A stretch of DNA of 40,814 bases, from NCBI RefSeq assembly GCF_003481985.1, contig NZ_QUMD01000029.1:1-40814 (forward strand). Direction: 5' to 3'. Shown piece by piece: positions 1 to 8,647 of the stretch (the first letter of the stretch is position 1; every line of letters starts with the position of its first letter). The notes under the pieces were generated by a model, which saw only the letters and a list, made by a program, of their open reading frames with translations, had not been told where the DNA came from and did not search any database. This DNA comes from Clostridium sp. OF09-36. GTDB taxonomy: Bacteria; Bacillota; Clostridia; Lachnospirales; Lachnospiraceae. Made by a program: the position numbers and the translations under genes.

Positions 1-117
1 TAGCGGAGGAACGGTCAATAGGCGGCGGAGCAAAACGGGCGAAAATTCGCGTGAATGCGGTTACGCATGGCGGGGCGGGGGCTTTCGGACTTATTGATAT
101 TTACTGTGCAATATTGT

Positions 118-768
118 TTATAAGGTCCGCAGTACGCGTCCCAGCTCCTGCACATCGTTTGCGATATGACAGGCTCCGGCATTTTCCAGTTCTTCGCGGC
201 TTCCATATCCGTAAAGAACGCCGACGGATTCGATTCCATTCTGCTTTGCACCGTTCATGTCATTTTCCCGGTCTCCGATCATTACAATCTCGTCCGGGTT
301 GGTCAGATTGCAGCTTTCCATAACATAACGGATCACATCGCCTTTATGGACTCGTGTTTCGTTCATGTCTGCACCGCCGACCATCTCAAAATACTCTGCC
401 AGTCCAAAATGCCCGATGATCTTTACGGAATACGGTTCCGGTTTAGAGGTTGCCACGTAGAGCTTGTATCCGTCTTTTTTCAGTCCGGCAAGCAGCTCCG
501 GAATTCCCGGATATACGGCATTCTCGAACATGCCTTTCTCCTCAAAATATTCCCGGTAAATCCCCACGGATTTTTTCGCTTCTTCACGGTCGAAGTGATA
601 ATATTTCATAAAACTTTCCACCAACGGCGGTCCTACAAACACATTCAGCGATGTTTTATCTTCCACAAAAATACCGTTGCGTTTTAATGCGTAAGCGACG
701 GAATTGGTGATTCCTTCCGCCGAATCCGTGAGAGTTCCGTCCAAATCAAAGAATATATATTTTTTCAT
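118..768 (-). CDS. HAD-superfamily phosphatase (phosphoglycolate phosphatase-like)
   Basis: 216 aa. The N-terminus carries the HAD nucleophile motif DLDGT (about residues 8-12), and the C-terminal part has the acidic motif IGDRENDMNGA that binds Mg2+. The size and cap arrangement match the Gph/PGP group, which dephosphorylates small phosphorylated metabolites such as 2-phosphoglycolate; the true substrate cannot be read from sequence. The start is supported by AAGGAG 6 nt upstream of the ATG. It lies downstream of pckA in the same direction, separated by about 240 nt that contain a hairpin at 947-975, so it is probably a separate unit. Family call is secure, substrate is not. Confidence 0.88.
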   Translation of the reverse strand: MKKYIFFDLDGTLTDSAEGITNSVAYALKRNGIFVEDKTSLNVFVGPPLVESFMKYYHFDREEAKKSVGIYREYFEEKGMFENAVYPGIPELLAGLKKDGYKLYVATSKPEPYSVKIIGHFGLAEYFEMVGGADMNETRVHKGDVIRYVMESCNLTNPDEIVMIGDRENDMNGAKQNGIESVGVLYGYGSREELENAGACHIANDVQELGRVLRTL

Positions 769-946
769 CCTCGTCTCCTTTTTTTATTTATGATTCCAGT
801 ATAGCAGAAAATACAACCGATGCACATTCTTTTCTTCTGGAATCCACAGAAGTGCCTTTGCTTTGTTTTCTGTTCACGCACGCGTGCCCAGCAACAGGAT
901 TTTACCGATGCTTTGTCAACACTCCGCCCTTGCCTCCTGTGAAGCA

Positions 947-975
947 GGAAAGGCTGCCACAAGGGCAGCCTTTCC
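947..975 (-). terminator. Hairpin between pckA and the HAD gene
   Basis: A perfect 12-bp inverted repeat (GGAAAGGCTGCC / GGCAGCCTTTCC) with a 5-nt loop lies 33 nt past the pckA stop. It has no T-run on the minus strand, so it is a weak candidate for intrinsic termination or an mRNA 3'-end stabiliser. Confidence 0.5.
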
Positions 976-1007
976 ATGAATATTGCAATATGAAATTAAT
1001 CTCGCGA

Positions 1008-2618
1008 TTAGATCTGCGGACCAGCTGCAACCAGAGCCTTACCAGCTGCGTTGCCTTCGTATTTTGCGAAGTTCTTGGTGAAACGCTGTGCCAGATCTTT
1101 TGCCTTGGTCTCCCACTCAGCAGCATCTGCATAGGTGTCTCTCGGATCGAGGATGCCGGTGTCTACACCCGGAAGCTCGGTCGGGATCTCGAAGTTGAAG
1201 TACGGAAGCTGTTTGGTCGGTGCTGCGTTGATGGAACCGTTTAAGATTGCATCGATGATACCACGGGTATCTTTGATGGAGATACGTTTGCCTGTACCGT
1301 TCCAGCCAGTGTTAACCAGGTATGCTTTTGCACCACTCTTCTCCATTTTCTTAACCAGCTCTTCTGCGTACTTGGTCGGATGCAGCTCCAGGAATGCCTG
1401 TCCGAAGCAAGCAGAGAAGGTCGGGGTCGGCTCGGTAATACCACGCTCGGTACCTGCTAACTTAGCAGTGAAACCGGACAGGAAGTAGTACTGGGTCTGC
1501 TCCGGAGTCAGAATGGATACTGGCGGAAGTACGCCGAATGCATCTGCGGACAGGAAGATTACGTTCTTAGCCGCCGGTGCTGCGGAGATCGGACGTACGA
1601 TATTCTTAATATGGTCAATCGGGTAAGATACACGGGTATTCTCGGTTACGCTCTTATCTGCGAAGTCGATCTTGCCGTTTGCATCCAGGGTAACGTTCTC
1701 AAGCAGAGCGTTTCTCTTGATTGCATTGTAGATATCCGGCTCGGAATCCTTGTCCAGGTTGATAACCTTTGCGTAGCAGCCGCCCTCGAAGTTGAATACG
1801 CCGTTGTCGTCCCAGCCGTGCTCGTCATCACCGATGAGGAGACGCTTCGGGTCGGTAGAAAGGGTGGTCTTACCGGTTCCGGACAGACCGAAGAAGATAG
1901 CGGTGTTCTCACCGTTTAAGTCAGTGTTAGCAGAGCAGTGCATGGAAGCGATGCCCTTTAACGGCAGATAGTAGTTCATCATGGAGAACATACCCTTCTT
2001 CATCTCGCCGCCGTACCAGGTATTGATGATAACCTGCTCACGGCTGGTGATGTTGAAGACAACTGCAGTCTCGGAGTTTAAGCCAAGCTCTTTGTAGTTC
2101 TCAACTTTTGCCTTGGATGCGTTGTAAACAACGAAGTCCGGCTTGAAGTCTTTCAGCTCTTCCTCAGTTGGCTTGATGAACATGTTGGTTACAAAGTGTG
2201 CCTGCCATGCAACCTCAACGATGAAGCGGATTGCCATGCGGGTGTCTTTGTTTGCGCCGCAGAATGCATCTACTACGAACAGTCTCTTGTTGGAAAGCTC
2301 TTTCTTAGCGATTTCCTTAACAGCTTCCCAAGCCTCTTTGCTTGCCGGATGGTTGTCGTTTTTATACTCGTCGGAGGTCCACCAAACGGTGTCCTTGGAG
2401 TTCTCATCCATCACGATATATTTGTCTTTAGGTGAACGACCTGTATAGATACCGGTCATAACGTTGACAGCGCCAAGCTCGCTGACCTGTCCCTTCTCAT
2501 AGCCTTCCAGACCTGCTTTGGTCTCTTCCTCAAATAACACTTCGTAAGAAGGATTGTAAACCACCTCTGTGGTTCCGGTAATACCATACTGACTTAAATC
2601 GATATTTGCCATCTTCAT
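1008..2618 (-). CDS. pckA: Phosphoenolpyruvate carboxykinase (ATP)
   Basis: 536 aa, full length for the ATP-dependent family. It interconverts oxaloacetate + ATP and PEP + CO2 + ADP in the cytoplasm; in fermentative gut anaerobes it often runs towards oxaloacetate. Visible motifs are the kinase P-loop GLSGTGKTTLS (about residue 240), the preceding substrate-binding region around YYLPLKGIASMHCSAN, and the GDDEHGW metal/nucleotide motif. Two starts are possible, ATG at 2618 or ATG at 2612 (MANIDLSQ), both downstream of an AGAGAGG site; the first has shorter spacing (about 4 nt), the second about 10 nt. It appears monocistronic with its own promoter. Confidence 0.97.
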   Translation of the reverse strand: MKMANIDLSQYGITGTTEVVYNPSYEVLFEEETKAGLEGYEKGQVSELGAVNVMTGIYTGRSPKDKYIVMDENSKDTVWWTSDEYKNDNHPASKEAWEAVKEIAKKELSNKRLFVVDAFCGANKDTRMAIRFIVEVAWQAHFVTNMFIKPTEEELKDFKPDFVVYNASKAKVENYKELGLNSETAVVFNITSREQVIINTWYGGEMKKGMFSMMNYYLPLKGIASMHCSANTDLNGENTAIFFGLSGTGKTTLSTDPKRLLIGDDEHGWDDNGVFNFEGGCYAKVINLDKDSEPDIYNAIKRNALLENVTLDANGKIDFADKSVTENTRVSYPIDHIKNIVRPISAAPAAKNVIFLSADAFGVLPPVSILTPEQTQYYFLSGFTAKLAGTERGITEPTPTFSACFGQAFLELHPTKYAEELVKKMEKSGAKAYLVNTGWNGTGKRISIKDTRGIIDAILNGSINAAPTKQLPYFNFEIPTELPGVDTGILDPRDTYADAAEWETKAKDLAQRFTKNFAKYEGNAAGKALVAAGPQI

Positions 2619-2670
2619 TCAACCTCTCTTTCACTTTCCTCGATATCAATTTTTACCGAAATTCGCGTTT

Positions 2671-2699
2671 ATTATCTCATTGTGTGAAGAAAAAGTCAA
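2671..2699 (-). promoter_or_regulatory. pckA sigma-A promoter
   Basis: Minus strand TTGACT (2699-2694), 17-nt spacer, GATAAT (2676-2671). The spacing and match to the -35/-10 consensus are good and the site lies about 50 nt upstream of the start codon. A small inverted repeat (GGAAAT/ATTTCC) lies just upstream of the -35. Confidence 0.7.
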
Positions 2700-2794
2700 T
2701 ATTTGGAAATAAAATTTCCATAATAAAATCCTCATGTAACCCATAAGTTTTGGATTATGTATACAGTGTTTTTTTAAGTTTTCCTTTATGCACA

Positions 2795-2822
2795 AAAAGA
2801 GAATCCATTTGGACTCTCTTTT
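2795..2822 (-). terminator. Terminator of the SleB-like gene
   Basis: AAAAGAGAGTCC / GGATTCTCTTTT hairpin with a 4-nt loop, read on the minus strand with one G-U pair and ending in a short T-run. It lies 100 nt past the stop of the cell wall hydrolase gene. Confidence 0.65.
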
Positions 2823-2921
2823 CGTTTTTCTGCCTTATGGCAGATTCTGTCTGTTTTTTAACAATGTTTATGATTCTTTTCATTTTCGCAGCTGAATATT
2901 TCTTCAGCCGGATTCTTCTTT

Positions 2922-3836
2922 TTATCGAAAGAACTCATGCTTTTCGTGCTGGAACAGATAGGTCAGACTACGGTCGAACCAGCTGACATTACTGGAACGG
3001 GACCGGATCCGGTTCATAAAGAACAATGCTCCCTGGGAGTAATCCTCCCCGGAGAGTGCACGGTTGACTGCCTCCACCGTTTTTTCAGACACGCTGCAGC
3101 TATTTAACCGTCCATCGCTAACTGGCGAAAACTGGGACCGCTGGTAAACCACATCGGTAATGGTAGACGGGAATTCCCCGTCGCGCACGCGGTTTAAAAT
3201 GACATTGGCTACCAGGATCCTGCCCTTCATGTCGCAGCCACCTGCCTCAGCCTCTACGATCCGTTTCAAAACCTCATAGTCCTGATCCGAGAAAGAGATG
3301 ACCGATGACGCCCGCACAGCCTCTGCTGCTGCATGCCTGCGCTCTTCCTCTGCCCTTCTGGCTGCTTCTTCCTCAGCCAGTCTGCGGCGCTCCTCCTCGA
3401 TCCGCTCCGTCTCTTTTGCGTTTGCTTCGATCACAGCCTTCTGTTCCTGACGCATAGCATCCTGTTCCTGTATATCCCTTGCTATGGTATCACCCACAAG
3501 GAGCTGCCCGCTCCTCAAATTGTCAGGATCTGTAAGACGCAGTTGCACCTTTGCTTCCGTTAACAGTTGCGTTTCTCCAGCGATCTCTTCCATCGCTTCG
3601 TCCAGTGTTTCCGTGTCCGGAACTTCCCCGTCAGAAGTTTCTGCATAAGCAGTCAGGGCGTTGTGTCCGCCCGCCGCAAATCCAGCGGAAGAAAAAGTCA
3701 TAACGGCTACCACTGCAGTTCCAGCCATGATGACTGCCGCACTGCGGTATAAACGCTTGGTCATGTTCACTACCGGAGTGAAGATGTTTTTTACAAACTG
3801 GCAAACCGTCTGGAGAAATGAACACCATGGATACAT
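2922..3836 (-). CDS. SleB-type cell wall hydrolase, membrane-anchored or secreted
   Basis: 304 aa. A hydrophobic segment at about residues 32-55 follows a short N-terminal region and would act as a signal or membrane anchor. Residues about 110-170 are a charged, Glu/Arg-rich coiled-coil-like stretch (rows of EERRR, EEAARRAEEERR). The C-terminal 120 residues match the Hydrolase_2/SleB domain, with VANVILNRV, QFSPV and ALFFMN segments. SleB-domain proteins cleave peptidoglycan, classically spore cortex, but many clostridial paralogues act in vegetative cells. The ATG at 3836 has GGAG 7 nt upstream. Family call is firm; a role in germination is not shown. Confidence 0.85.
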   Translation of the reverse strand: MYPWCSFLQTVCQFVKNIFTPVVNMTKRLYRSAAVIMAGTAVVAVMTFSSAGFAAGGHNALTAYAETSDGEVPDTETLDEAMEEIAGETQLLTEAKVQLRLTDPDNLRSGQLLVGDTIARDIQEQDAMRQEQKAVIEANAKETERIEEERRRLAEEEAARRAEEERRHAAAEAVRASSVISFSDQDYEVLKRIVEAEAGGCDMKGRILVANVILNRVRDGEFPSTITDVVYQRSQFSPVSDGRLNSCSVSEKTVEAVNRALSGEDYSQGALFFMNRIRSRSSNVSWFDRSLTYLFQHEKHEFFR

Positions 3837-3945
3837 GGATATGCTCCTTTCTTCTTTCAGACAAGTGATTCCCTAAATATGGCATTTTTTCGGCTCAAAG
3901 TGGGAGTTGAGTCCTGAAATCACTTTTTTTCTTGTGACAGGCGAT

Positions 3946-3975
3946 ATTATAGTGGGGGACAAGTGGAACTGTCAA
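3946..3975 (-). promoter_or_regulatory. Promoter of the SleB-like gene
   Basis: Minus strand TTGACA (3975-3970), 18-nt spacer, TATAAT (3951-3946): both hexamers are perfect consensus. It predicts a leader of about 100 nt. The 440-nt gap 3837-4276 contains only this promoter, the AT-rich leader, and the hairpin at 4139-4174; no gene was seen. Confidence 0.78.
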
Positions 3976-4140
3976 TAAGTTTTTCACACTTTTGTCATAA
4001 ATGCCACCCGGAATTTTCAGGAATTTGCTCTTTTCTATAGCTTTTCACAAAGTTTTTCCGCTTAAACAGCCATTTTTTTGTTTCATTTTTCTTCCGAACT
4101 ATTACGCAATTATTACATTTTTGTTAATTATACCGTTATA

Positions 4141-4173
4141 AAAAAAGAGCCGAACATTGTCGGTTCTTTTTTA
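4141..4173 (-). terminator. Terminator downstream of the YbaK-like gene
   Basis: Inverted repeat AAAAAAGAGCCGA / TCGGTTCTTTTTT around a 6-nt loop. Both flanks are A/T tracts, so it could work in either direction; here it follows the YbaK-type gene on the minus strand. Confidence 0.65.
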
Positions 4174-4276
4174 TGTAAACTTATCTTTTCTTTTTTTCCA
4201 TGAAACTCCAGCAGATTGCCAGGCAGATCCGCAATTTTCGCTGTTTCACAGCGGCAAACATGCTGGAAGAGTGTGG

Positions 4277-4765
4277 TCATTCAACCGTCAGACTGGCATA
4301 TTCTGCCTCGGTGTAGGCCTTCAGATCCTCCGGATTTAAGATGACCTGCGCACCGCGGATACCTGCGCTGACTGCGATCTCATCAAATAAAATTGCTGTT
4401 TCTTCTATATAAGTAGGAAACTTTTTCTTCATGCCGATCGGGGAACAGCCACCACGGATGTATCCAGTGGTCGGGAGAAGCTCTTTCATGGGAAGCATCT
4501 CCACTTTTTTATCGCCCACAGCCCTGGCTACCTTTTTTAAGTCCAGCTCCTCTGCCACGGGAATGCAGCAGACCAGATAGCCCCGCTTCTCACCCTTTAA
4601 CACCAGGGTCTTAAACACACTGTCCGGGTCCTCGCCGATCTGGTTTGCTACGTGGATGCCGGAAAGGTCGTTCTCATCCACCTCATACTCCTGGACACGG
4701 TAGGAAATGCCTGCTGCATCTAAAAGACGCATGACATTCGTTTTTTCCTGTTTTTGTGCTTTCAT
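4277..4765 (-). CDS. YbaK/EbsC-type Cys-tRNA(Pro) deacylase
   Basis: About 162 aa from the chosen start. This family hydrolyses cysteine mis-charged onto tRNA-Pro (and is related to the ProRS editing domain). Family hallmarks visible are VFKTLVLKG, the strand with AVGDKKVEML, and the GYIRGGCSPIGMKKKFPTYI segment typical of YbaK. The reading frame stays open upstream to 4861, but GGAGA sits 8 nt before ATG 4765 and homology begins there, so the longer N-terminus is unlikely. It follows the leuC-type gene after about 120 nt with the same orientation and could be cotranscribed. Confidence 0.9.
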   Translation of the reverse strand: MKAQKQEKTNVMRLLDAAGISYRVQEYEVDENDLSGIHVANQIGEDPDSVFKTLVLKGEKRGYLVCCIPVAEELDLKKVARAVGDKKVEMLPMKELLPTTGYIRGGCSPIGMKKKFPTYIEETAILFDEIAVSAGIRGAQVILNPEDLKAYTEAEYASLTVE

Positions 4766-4886
4766 ATACATAATCTCCATGCAACGGGACAGCCGTAAGC
4801 CGGTTTCCCTAGTCATATTGAGCCCCAAATGCAGCTCAAACCGGGCTGCATTTCCAGGCAAAAATTAAGTTACTTTGTTTCCATGT

Positions 4887-6131
4887 TTATACCGGGCTCA
4901 CGATCTTACCAGCTACAGCACAGGCTGCAGCGGTTCTCGGGGATGCCAGGTAAATCTCTACTTTGGAGGTTCCCATACGTCCTAAGAAGTTGCGGTTGTT
5001 GGTTGCCACAACGCGTTCGCCGTCGCTTAAGATACCGCCGGTACGGCCGCAGCAGAGTCCGCAGCCCGGATGGGTTACGATCGCGCCTGCCTCCATTAAG
5101 GTTTTGATCGCGCCGCATGCTGCTGCCTCCTGGTATACCTTGCGGCTGGCCGGGGTAACGATGAGCTTGACATACGGAGCCACGCTCTTGCCTTTTAATA
5201 CCTCTGCTGCTGCCTGCAGGTCCTCCAGACGGCCATTGGTGCAGGAACCGATAAACACCTGGTCAATGACGTTGCCTTCCAGCTCGCTGACATTGCGGAT
5301 CTTATCTACCTGGGAAGGACATGCCATAACCGGGACAAAATCTTCCGCCTTGTAGTGAAGTTCTTTTAAGTAAACTGCATCCGGGTCGCCTGCCAGGCTC
5401 TTCTGAAAGTCATCCAGCTTAATCTCACAGTACTCCTCGGTCTTCTCATCCGGGGTAAACAGCGCGCATTTTGCTCCTGCCTCAATTGCCATGTTCGCCA
5501 TGGTTGTGCGGCTGGCAATGCTCATGTTCTTCACTGCAGAGCCGGTAAACTCCAGGGCACGGTAGGTTGCACCGTCTGCGCCCAGGTCTCCGATCAGGCG
5601 GAGGATCACATCTTTGGACATAACGCCCTCCGGCAGCTCGCCGTCAATGACAACTTTGATGGTTTCCGGCACCTTTACCCAGAGAGTTCCGGTTCCCAGG
5701 ATGGAAGCCATCTCGGTGTAGCCGATTCCGGTGGAGAATGCGCCTACACAGCCGTAGGTCGTGGTGTGGCTGTCGGTACCAAATACGACATGTCCTGGCT
5801 TTACATAGCCTGCCTCCGTCATCAGCTGGTGGCAGATTCCGTCACTTCTGTGAATGTTTTTGATGCCATACTGCTCTACGAATGCATCGCCTATGCGGAA
5901 ATGACGGGTGTCGTCCTGCTGGCTTGCCGGTACCAGATGATCGTAGATCAGAACGACCTTATCCGGGTCCCATACTTTTGCAAAGCCCATCTCGTGGAAC
6001 TTGTCCACGATGAACGGGATCATGATGTCATCTAACATCACGCGGTCTACGTTTACGGTAACAATATCGCCCGGCTTTACATCCTTGCCGGTATTATGTG
6101 CTAAAATTTTCTCAATGATTGTCTGTCCCAT
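4887..6131 (-). CDS. leuC: LeuC-type dehydratase large subunit (pair 1)
   Basis: 414 aa, aconitase-superfamily large subunit of the short clostridial/archaeal type that pairs with a separate small subunit. The [4Fe-4S] ligands are visible as SCTNGR and, later, GCGLCCG; TDSHTTTYGCVGAFSTGIG is the family signature. The expected reaction is isomerisation of 2-isopropylmalate to 3-isopropylmalate (leucine), possibly also citraconate/methylmalate chemistry. AGGAGG lies 5 nt before the ATG. It is the last gene of a four-gene operon and follows its small subunit by 14 nt. Which of the two pairs is the leucine enzyme cannot be told from sequence alone. Confidence 0.9.
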   Translation of the reverse strand: MGQTIIEKILAHNTGKDVKPGDIVTVNVDRVMLDDIMIPFIVDKFHEMGFAKVWDPDKVVLIYDHLVPASQQDDTRHFRIGDAFVEQYGIKNIHRSDGICHQLMTEAGYVKPGHVVFGTDSHTTTYGCVGAFSTGIGYTEMASILGTGTLWVKVPETIKVVIDGELPEGVMSKDVILRLIGDLGADGATYRALEFTGSAVKNMSIASRTTMANMAIEAGAKCALFTPDEKTEEYCEIKLDDFQKSLAGDPDAVYLKELHYKAEDFVPVMACPSQVDKIRNVSELEGNVIDQVFIGSCTNGRLEDLQAAAEVLKGKSVAPYVKLIVTPASRKVYQEAAACGAIKTLMEAGAIVTHPGCGLCCGRTGGILSDGERVVATNNRNFLGRMGTSKVEIYLASPRTAAACAVAGKIVSPV

Positions 6132-6145
6132 AGCTTCCTCCTACT

Positions 6146-6637
6146 CTAATCCAGCCCGTTGCGTTTGCGCATGGCTTTGACCAGACCGCCGGCCTCGATG
6201 ATCTCCATTAAGTTCTCCGGCAGGGAAGCGATCGGGTATTTCTTTCCATTATAATCAACAGCTTCATTCACGGTAACGGTGATGGTATCGCCCTCGTTTA
6301 CCACATCATGAAGCTCCGGCTGTTCCAGTAAGAGCAGTCCGTTGTTTAAGGCATTGCGGTAAAAAATGCGCGCAAAGGACTTGGCGATGATGCAGGGAAT
6401 GCCAAGTGCCTTGATAACCTCCGGTGCCTGCTCTCTGGAAGAGCCGCAGCCGAAGTTTTTGCCTGCTACAATGATATCTCCCGGCTTGATCTGACCCGCA
6501 AGCTCCGGACGGAGCGGGGAAAAGCCGTACTGTTTCATATCGTCAATGGTCTTTAAGGCCAGGTATTCGGTCGGGATGATGATGTCGGTATCGATGTCAT
6601 CGCCCAGGACCCAGACCTTTCCGGTATACTGTGCCAT
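6146..6637 (-). CDS. leuD: LeuD-type dehydratase small subunit (pair 1)
   Basis: 163 aa, the usual length. It has the swivel-domain motif FGCGSSREQAP and the SFARIFYRNALNNGL segment, both standard in LeuD. The substrate-recognition loop after DTDIIIPTEY reads YLAL; it lacks the arginine of the YLRT loop known from methanogen homoaconitase, which favours substrates with a hydrophobic side chain (inference). The small subunit supplies the substrate-recognition face to the large subunit encoded directly downstream. RBS AGAGG, about 9 nt from ATG. Confidence 0.9.
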   Translation of the reverse strand: MAQYTGKVWVLGDDIDTDIIIPTEYLALKTIDDMKQYGFSPLRPELAGQIKPGDIIVAGKNFGCGSSREQAPEVIKALGIPCIIAKSFARIFYRNALNNGLLLLEQPELHDVVNEGDTITVTVNEAVDYNGKKYPIASLPENLMEIIEAGGLVKAMRKRNGLD

Positions 6638-6659
6638 AGTTTTTATCCTCTTTCATTTT

Positions 6660-7910
6660 TTATAACATATCAGCCGTACATATCTCGCCCTTCACGGCAG
6701 ATGCTGCCACGGTTGCTGCGGAACCTAAATAAACCTTGGAGCTCGGATGTCCGGCACGTCCCTTAAAGTTTCTGGTACCGGTGCTGATCAGAACCTCATT
6801 CTCGCCGATCACACCCTGACAGCTTCCCCAGCAGACGCTGCAGTTCGGGTTCATCACGATCGCACCGCTCTCCATGAAGGTCTGGATCAGTCCCTCATCC
6901 AGTGCCTGTAAATAAACCTCGCGGCTGGCCGGAACAACCAGGAAACGTACATGGTCAGAAATTTTCTTTCCTTTTACAATGGCTGCACCGACTCTGAGGT
7001 CGTCGATACGTCCGTTGTTGCAGGAGCCAAGGAATGCCTCGTCAATGCGGACACCGCAAACCTCTTTTGCAGGCACAACATCATCCACGAAGTCCGGACG
7101 TGCTGCAACCGGCTGGATTTTGGAAAGGTCAAAGGTATACTCTCTTGCGTAAACCGCATCGGCATCGCTCTTGAAAACAGCCTTCGGCTCACGGCCTCTT
7201 GCCTTTAAGTACTCCAGGGCGATCTCATCTGCCTCGAAGATCGCGGTCTTTGCACCTGCCTCTACGGCCAGGTTGCAGAGTACCATACGGTCGTTGACGC
7301 TTAACGTCTTCGCACCGTCACCGGTAAACTCCATTACCTGATAGTTCACGCCATTTGCACCGATCTCACCGATGATGGTAAGCATCAAATCTCTCGGATA
7401 TACGCCCTCCGGCAGCTTTCCAACCAGATTAAATTTCACGGTCTCCGGAACCAGTACCCAGGAGGTTCCGGTTACCATGCCGTAAAGCAGGTCGGTACAG
7501 CCAACACCGGTACCGAATGCGCCCAGCGCACCGTAGGTGCAGGTATGGCTGTCTGCGCCGAAGATCAGCTCACCCGGGCAGACATAGTGTTCCATCATGA
7601 TCTGATGGCACACACCTTTGCCTTCCCAGAAATCAATGTTATTCTCTTTTGCGAAGTCGCGCATTTTTTTCTGGGAAGCAGCGGTCTTCGGGCTGTCAGA
7701 CGGTACGTTATGGTCCACGATGAAGACCATCTTCTTCGGATCAGCAATATGCGGATGCTTTAATTTGTTATGGTACATATCGACGGTTAAATGTGTGGTT
7801 CCGTCGTTGCTCATCATGCGGTCTAAGGTTACGGTATGGATATCTCCTGCTTTTACCTCCGGCACACCGGCTGCAAGAGCGATGATTTTTTCAGCGATTG
7901 TCATTCCCAT
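6660..7910 (-). CDS. LeuC-type dehydratase large subunit (pair 2)
   Basis: 416 aa, same family as the product encoded at 4887-6131 but clearly divergent. The Fe-S ligands are in GSCNNGR and NPNCSVCWGSCQG; the second motif replaces the GCGLCCG of pair 1 and adds another cysteine. The signature FGADSHTCTYGALGAFGTGVG is intact, so the enzyme should be active. Candidate roles are isopropylmalate isomerase, citramalate/methylmalate (isoleucine) dehydratase, or a 2,3-dimethylmalate-dehydratase-like enzyme; sequence reading does not decide. GGAGG lies inside the end of the upstream leuD-type gene, whose stop is 3 nt from this ATG, suggesting translational coupling. Confidence 0.88.
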   Translation of the reverse strand: MGMTIAEKIIALAAGVPEVKAGDIHTVTLDRMMSNDGTTHLTVDMYHNKLKHPHIADPKKMVFIVDHNVPSDSPKTAASQKKMRDFAKENNIDFWEGKGVCHQIMMEHYVCPGELIFGADSHTCTYGALGAFGTGVGCTDLLYGMVTGTSWVLVPETVKFNLVGKLPEGVYPRDLMLTIIGEIGANGVNYQVMEFTGDGAKTLSVNDRMVLCNLAVEAGAKTAIFEADEIALEYLKARGREPKAVFKSDADAVYAREYTFDLSKIQPVAARPDFVDDVVPAKEVCGVRIDEAFLGSCNNGRIDDLRVGAAIVKGKKISDHVRFLVVPASREVYLQALDEGLIQTFMESGAIVMNPNCSVCWGSCQGVIGENEVLISTGTRNFKGRAGHPSSKVYLGSAATVAASAVKGEICTADML

Positions 7911-7913
7911 GGC

Positions 7914-8396
7914 TTAGTCTTCCTCCTTATTCAGTGATGCGATCAGTCCGCCCTGGCTTAATATCTGCTGCATATAAGCCGGCAGTTTGGTGCAGGAATA
8001 GGTGTTTCCGTTTGCTTTTGCAACACCTTCGGTGAGGGAAAGGTCCATCTCATCCCCGGTGTTTACTGCATCCGGAAGGTCCTTGCAGACGATGACCGGA
8101 AGACCAATGTTAATGGCATTGCGGTAGAAAATGCGGGCAAAGGATTTTGCAACCACAGCCTGAACGCCCAGCGCTTTTAACACGCTCGGTGCCTGCTCTC
8201 TGGAAGAGCCGCAGCCAAAGTTCTCGCCGCCTACTACATAATCGCCCGGTTTTACTTTTTTCGGGAAGTCCGGGTCTAAAGACTCAAATGTATGATCCTT
8301 CATCTCGTCGATGGTAGGAAGTAACAGATACTGGGATGCGATGATCTGATCCGTATCCAGGTCATTGTGAAATTTAAAAATTTTTCCGACTGACAT
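7914..8396 (-). CDS. LeuD-type dehydratase small subunit (pair 2)
   Basis: 160 aa. FGCGSSREQAP and SFARIFYRNAINIGL mark the LeuD swivel domain. The recognition loop reads YLLL, again without the homoaconitase-type arginine. It is the first gene of the operon, with AGGAGG 5 nt before the ATG and the divergent LysR gene about 250 nt away. It pairs with the large subunit encoded immediately downstream. Confidence 0.88.
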   Translation of the reverse strand: MSVGKIFKFHNDLDTDQIIASQYLLLPTIDEMKDHTFESLDPDFPKKVKPGDYVVGGENFGCGSSREQAPSVLKALGVQAVVAKSFARIFYRNAINIGLPVIVCKDLPDAVNTGDEMDLSLTEGVAKANGNTYSCTKLPAYMQQILSQGGLIASLNKEED

Positions 8397-8500
8397 AATG
8401 TCCTCCTGACAGTTCTTTTTCTTTCTGGCCGTGCATGCTTTGGTGGATGTTTTTTCACACTCTGGTTTTGCTTCCGCATACAGGCATTTTTTGTCACTTA

Positions 8501-8534
8501 TTGAATTATATCATCACTACTGATATAATGACAA
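8501..8534. promoter_or_regulatory. Overlapping divergent promoters with palindromic operator
   Basis: A perfect inverted repeat ATTATATCA-N7-TGATATAAT (8505-8529) contains a -10 box in each arm. Plus strand, for the LysR gene: TTGAAT (8501-8506), 17-nt spacer, TATAAT (8524-8529). Minus strand, for the dehydratase operon: TTGTCA (8534-8529), 18-nt spacer, TATAAT (8510-8505). The ATC/GAT core within dyad symmetry fits a LysR-type binding site. The two promoters overlap, so they cannot be occupied at once. The rest of the 251-nt gap is AT-rich leader with nothing further recognised. Confidence 0.7.
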
Positions 8535-8647
8535 TAGATAATACTCATATGTATCATAACAGTTAGTTATAAAGTAAGCGATATGATTCTATTCTGTCTT
8601 AGGCACAGACCGGAGAGTCTATCATTCTATTAGGGGGATTACGCGAT

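Noticed and set aside
1..117. Possible end of a gene entering from the left
   Set aside because: One plus frame is open but shows no recognisable family sequence and continues as the antisense of the HAD gene.
2750..2986. 78-codon plus-strand ORF
   Set aside because: Hydrophobic frame across a terminator and the end of the SleB-like gene, with no RBS.
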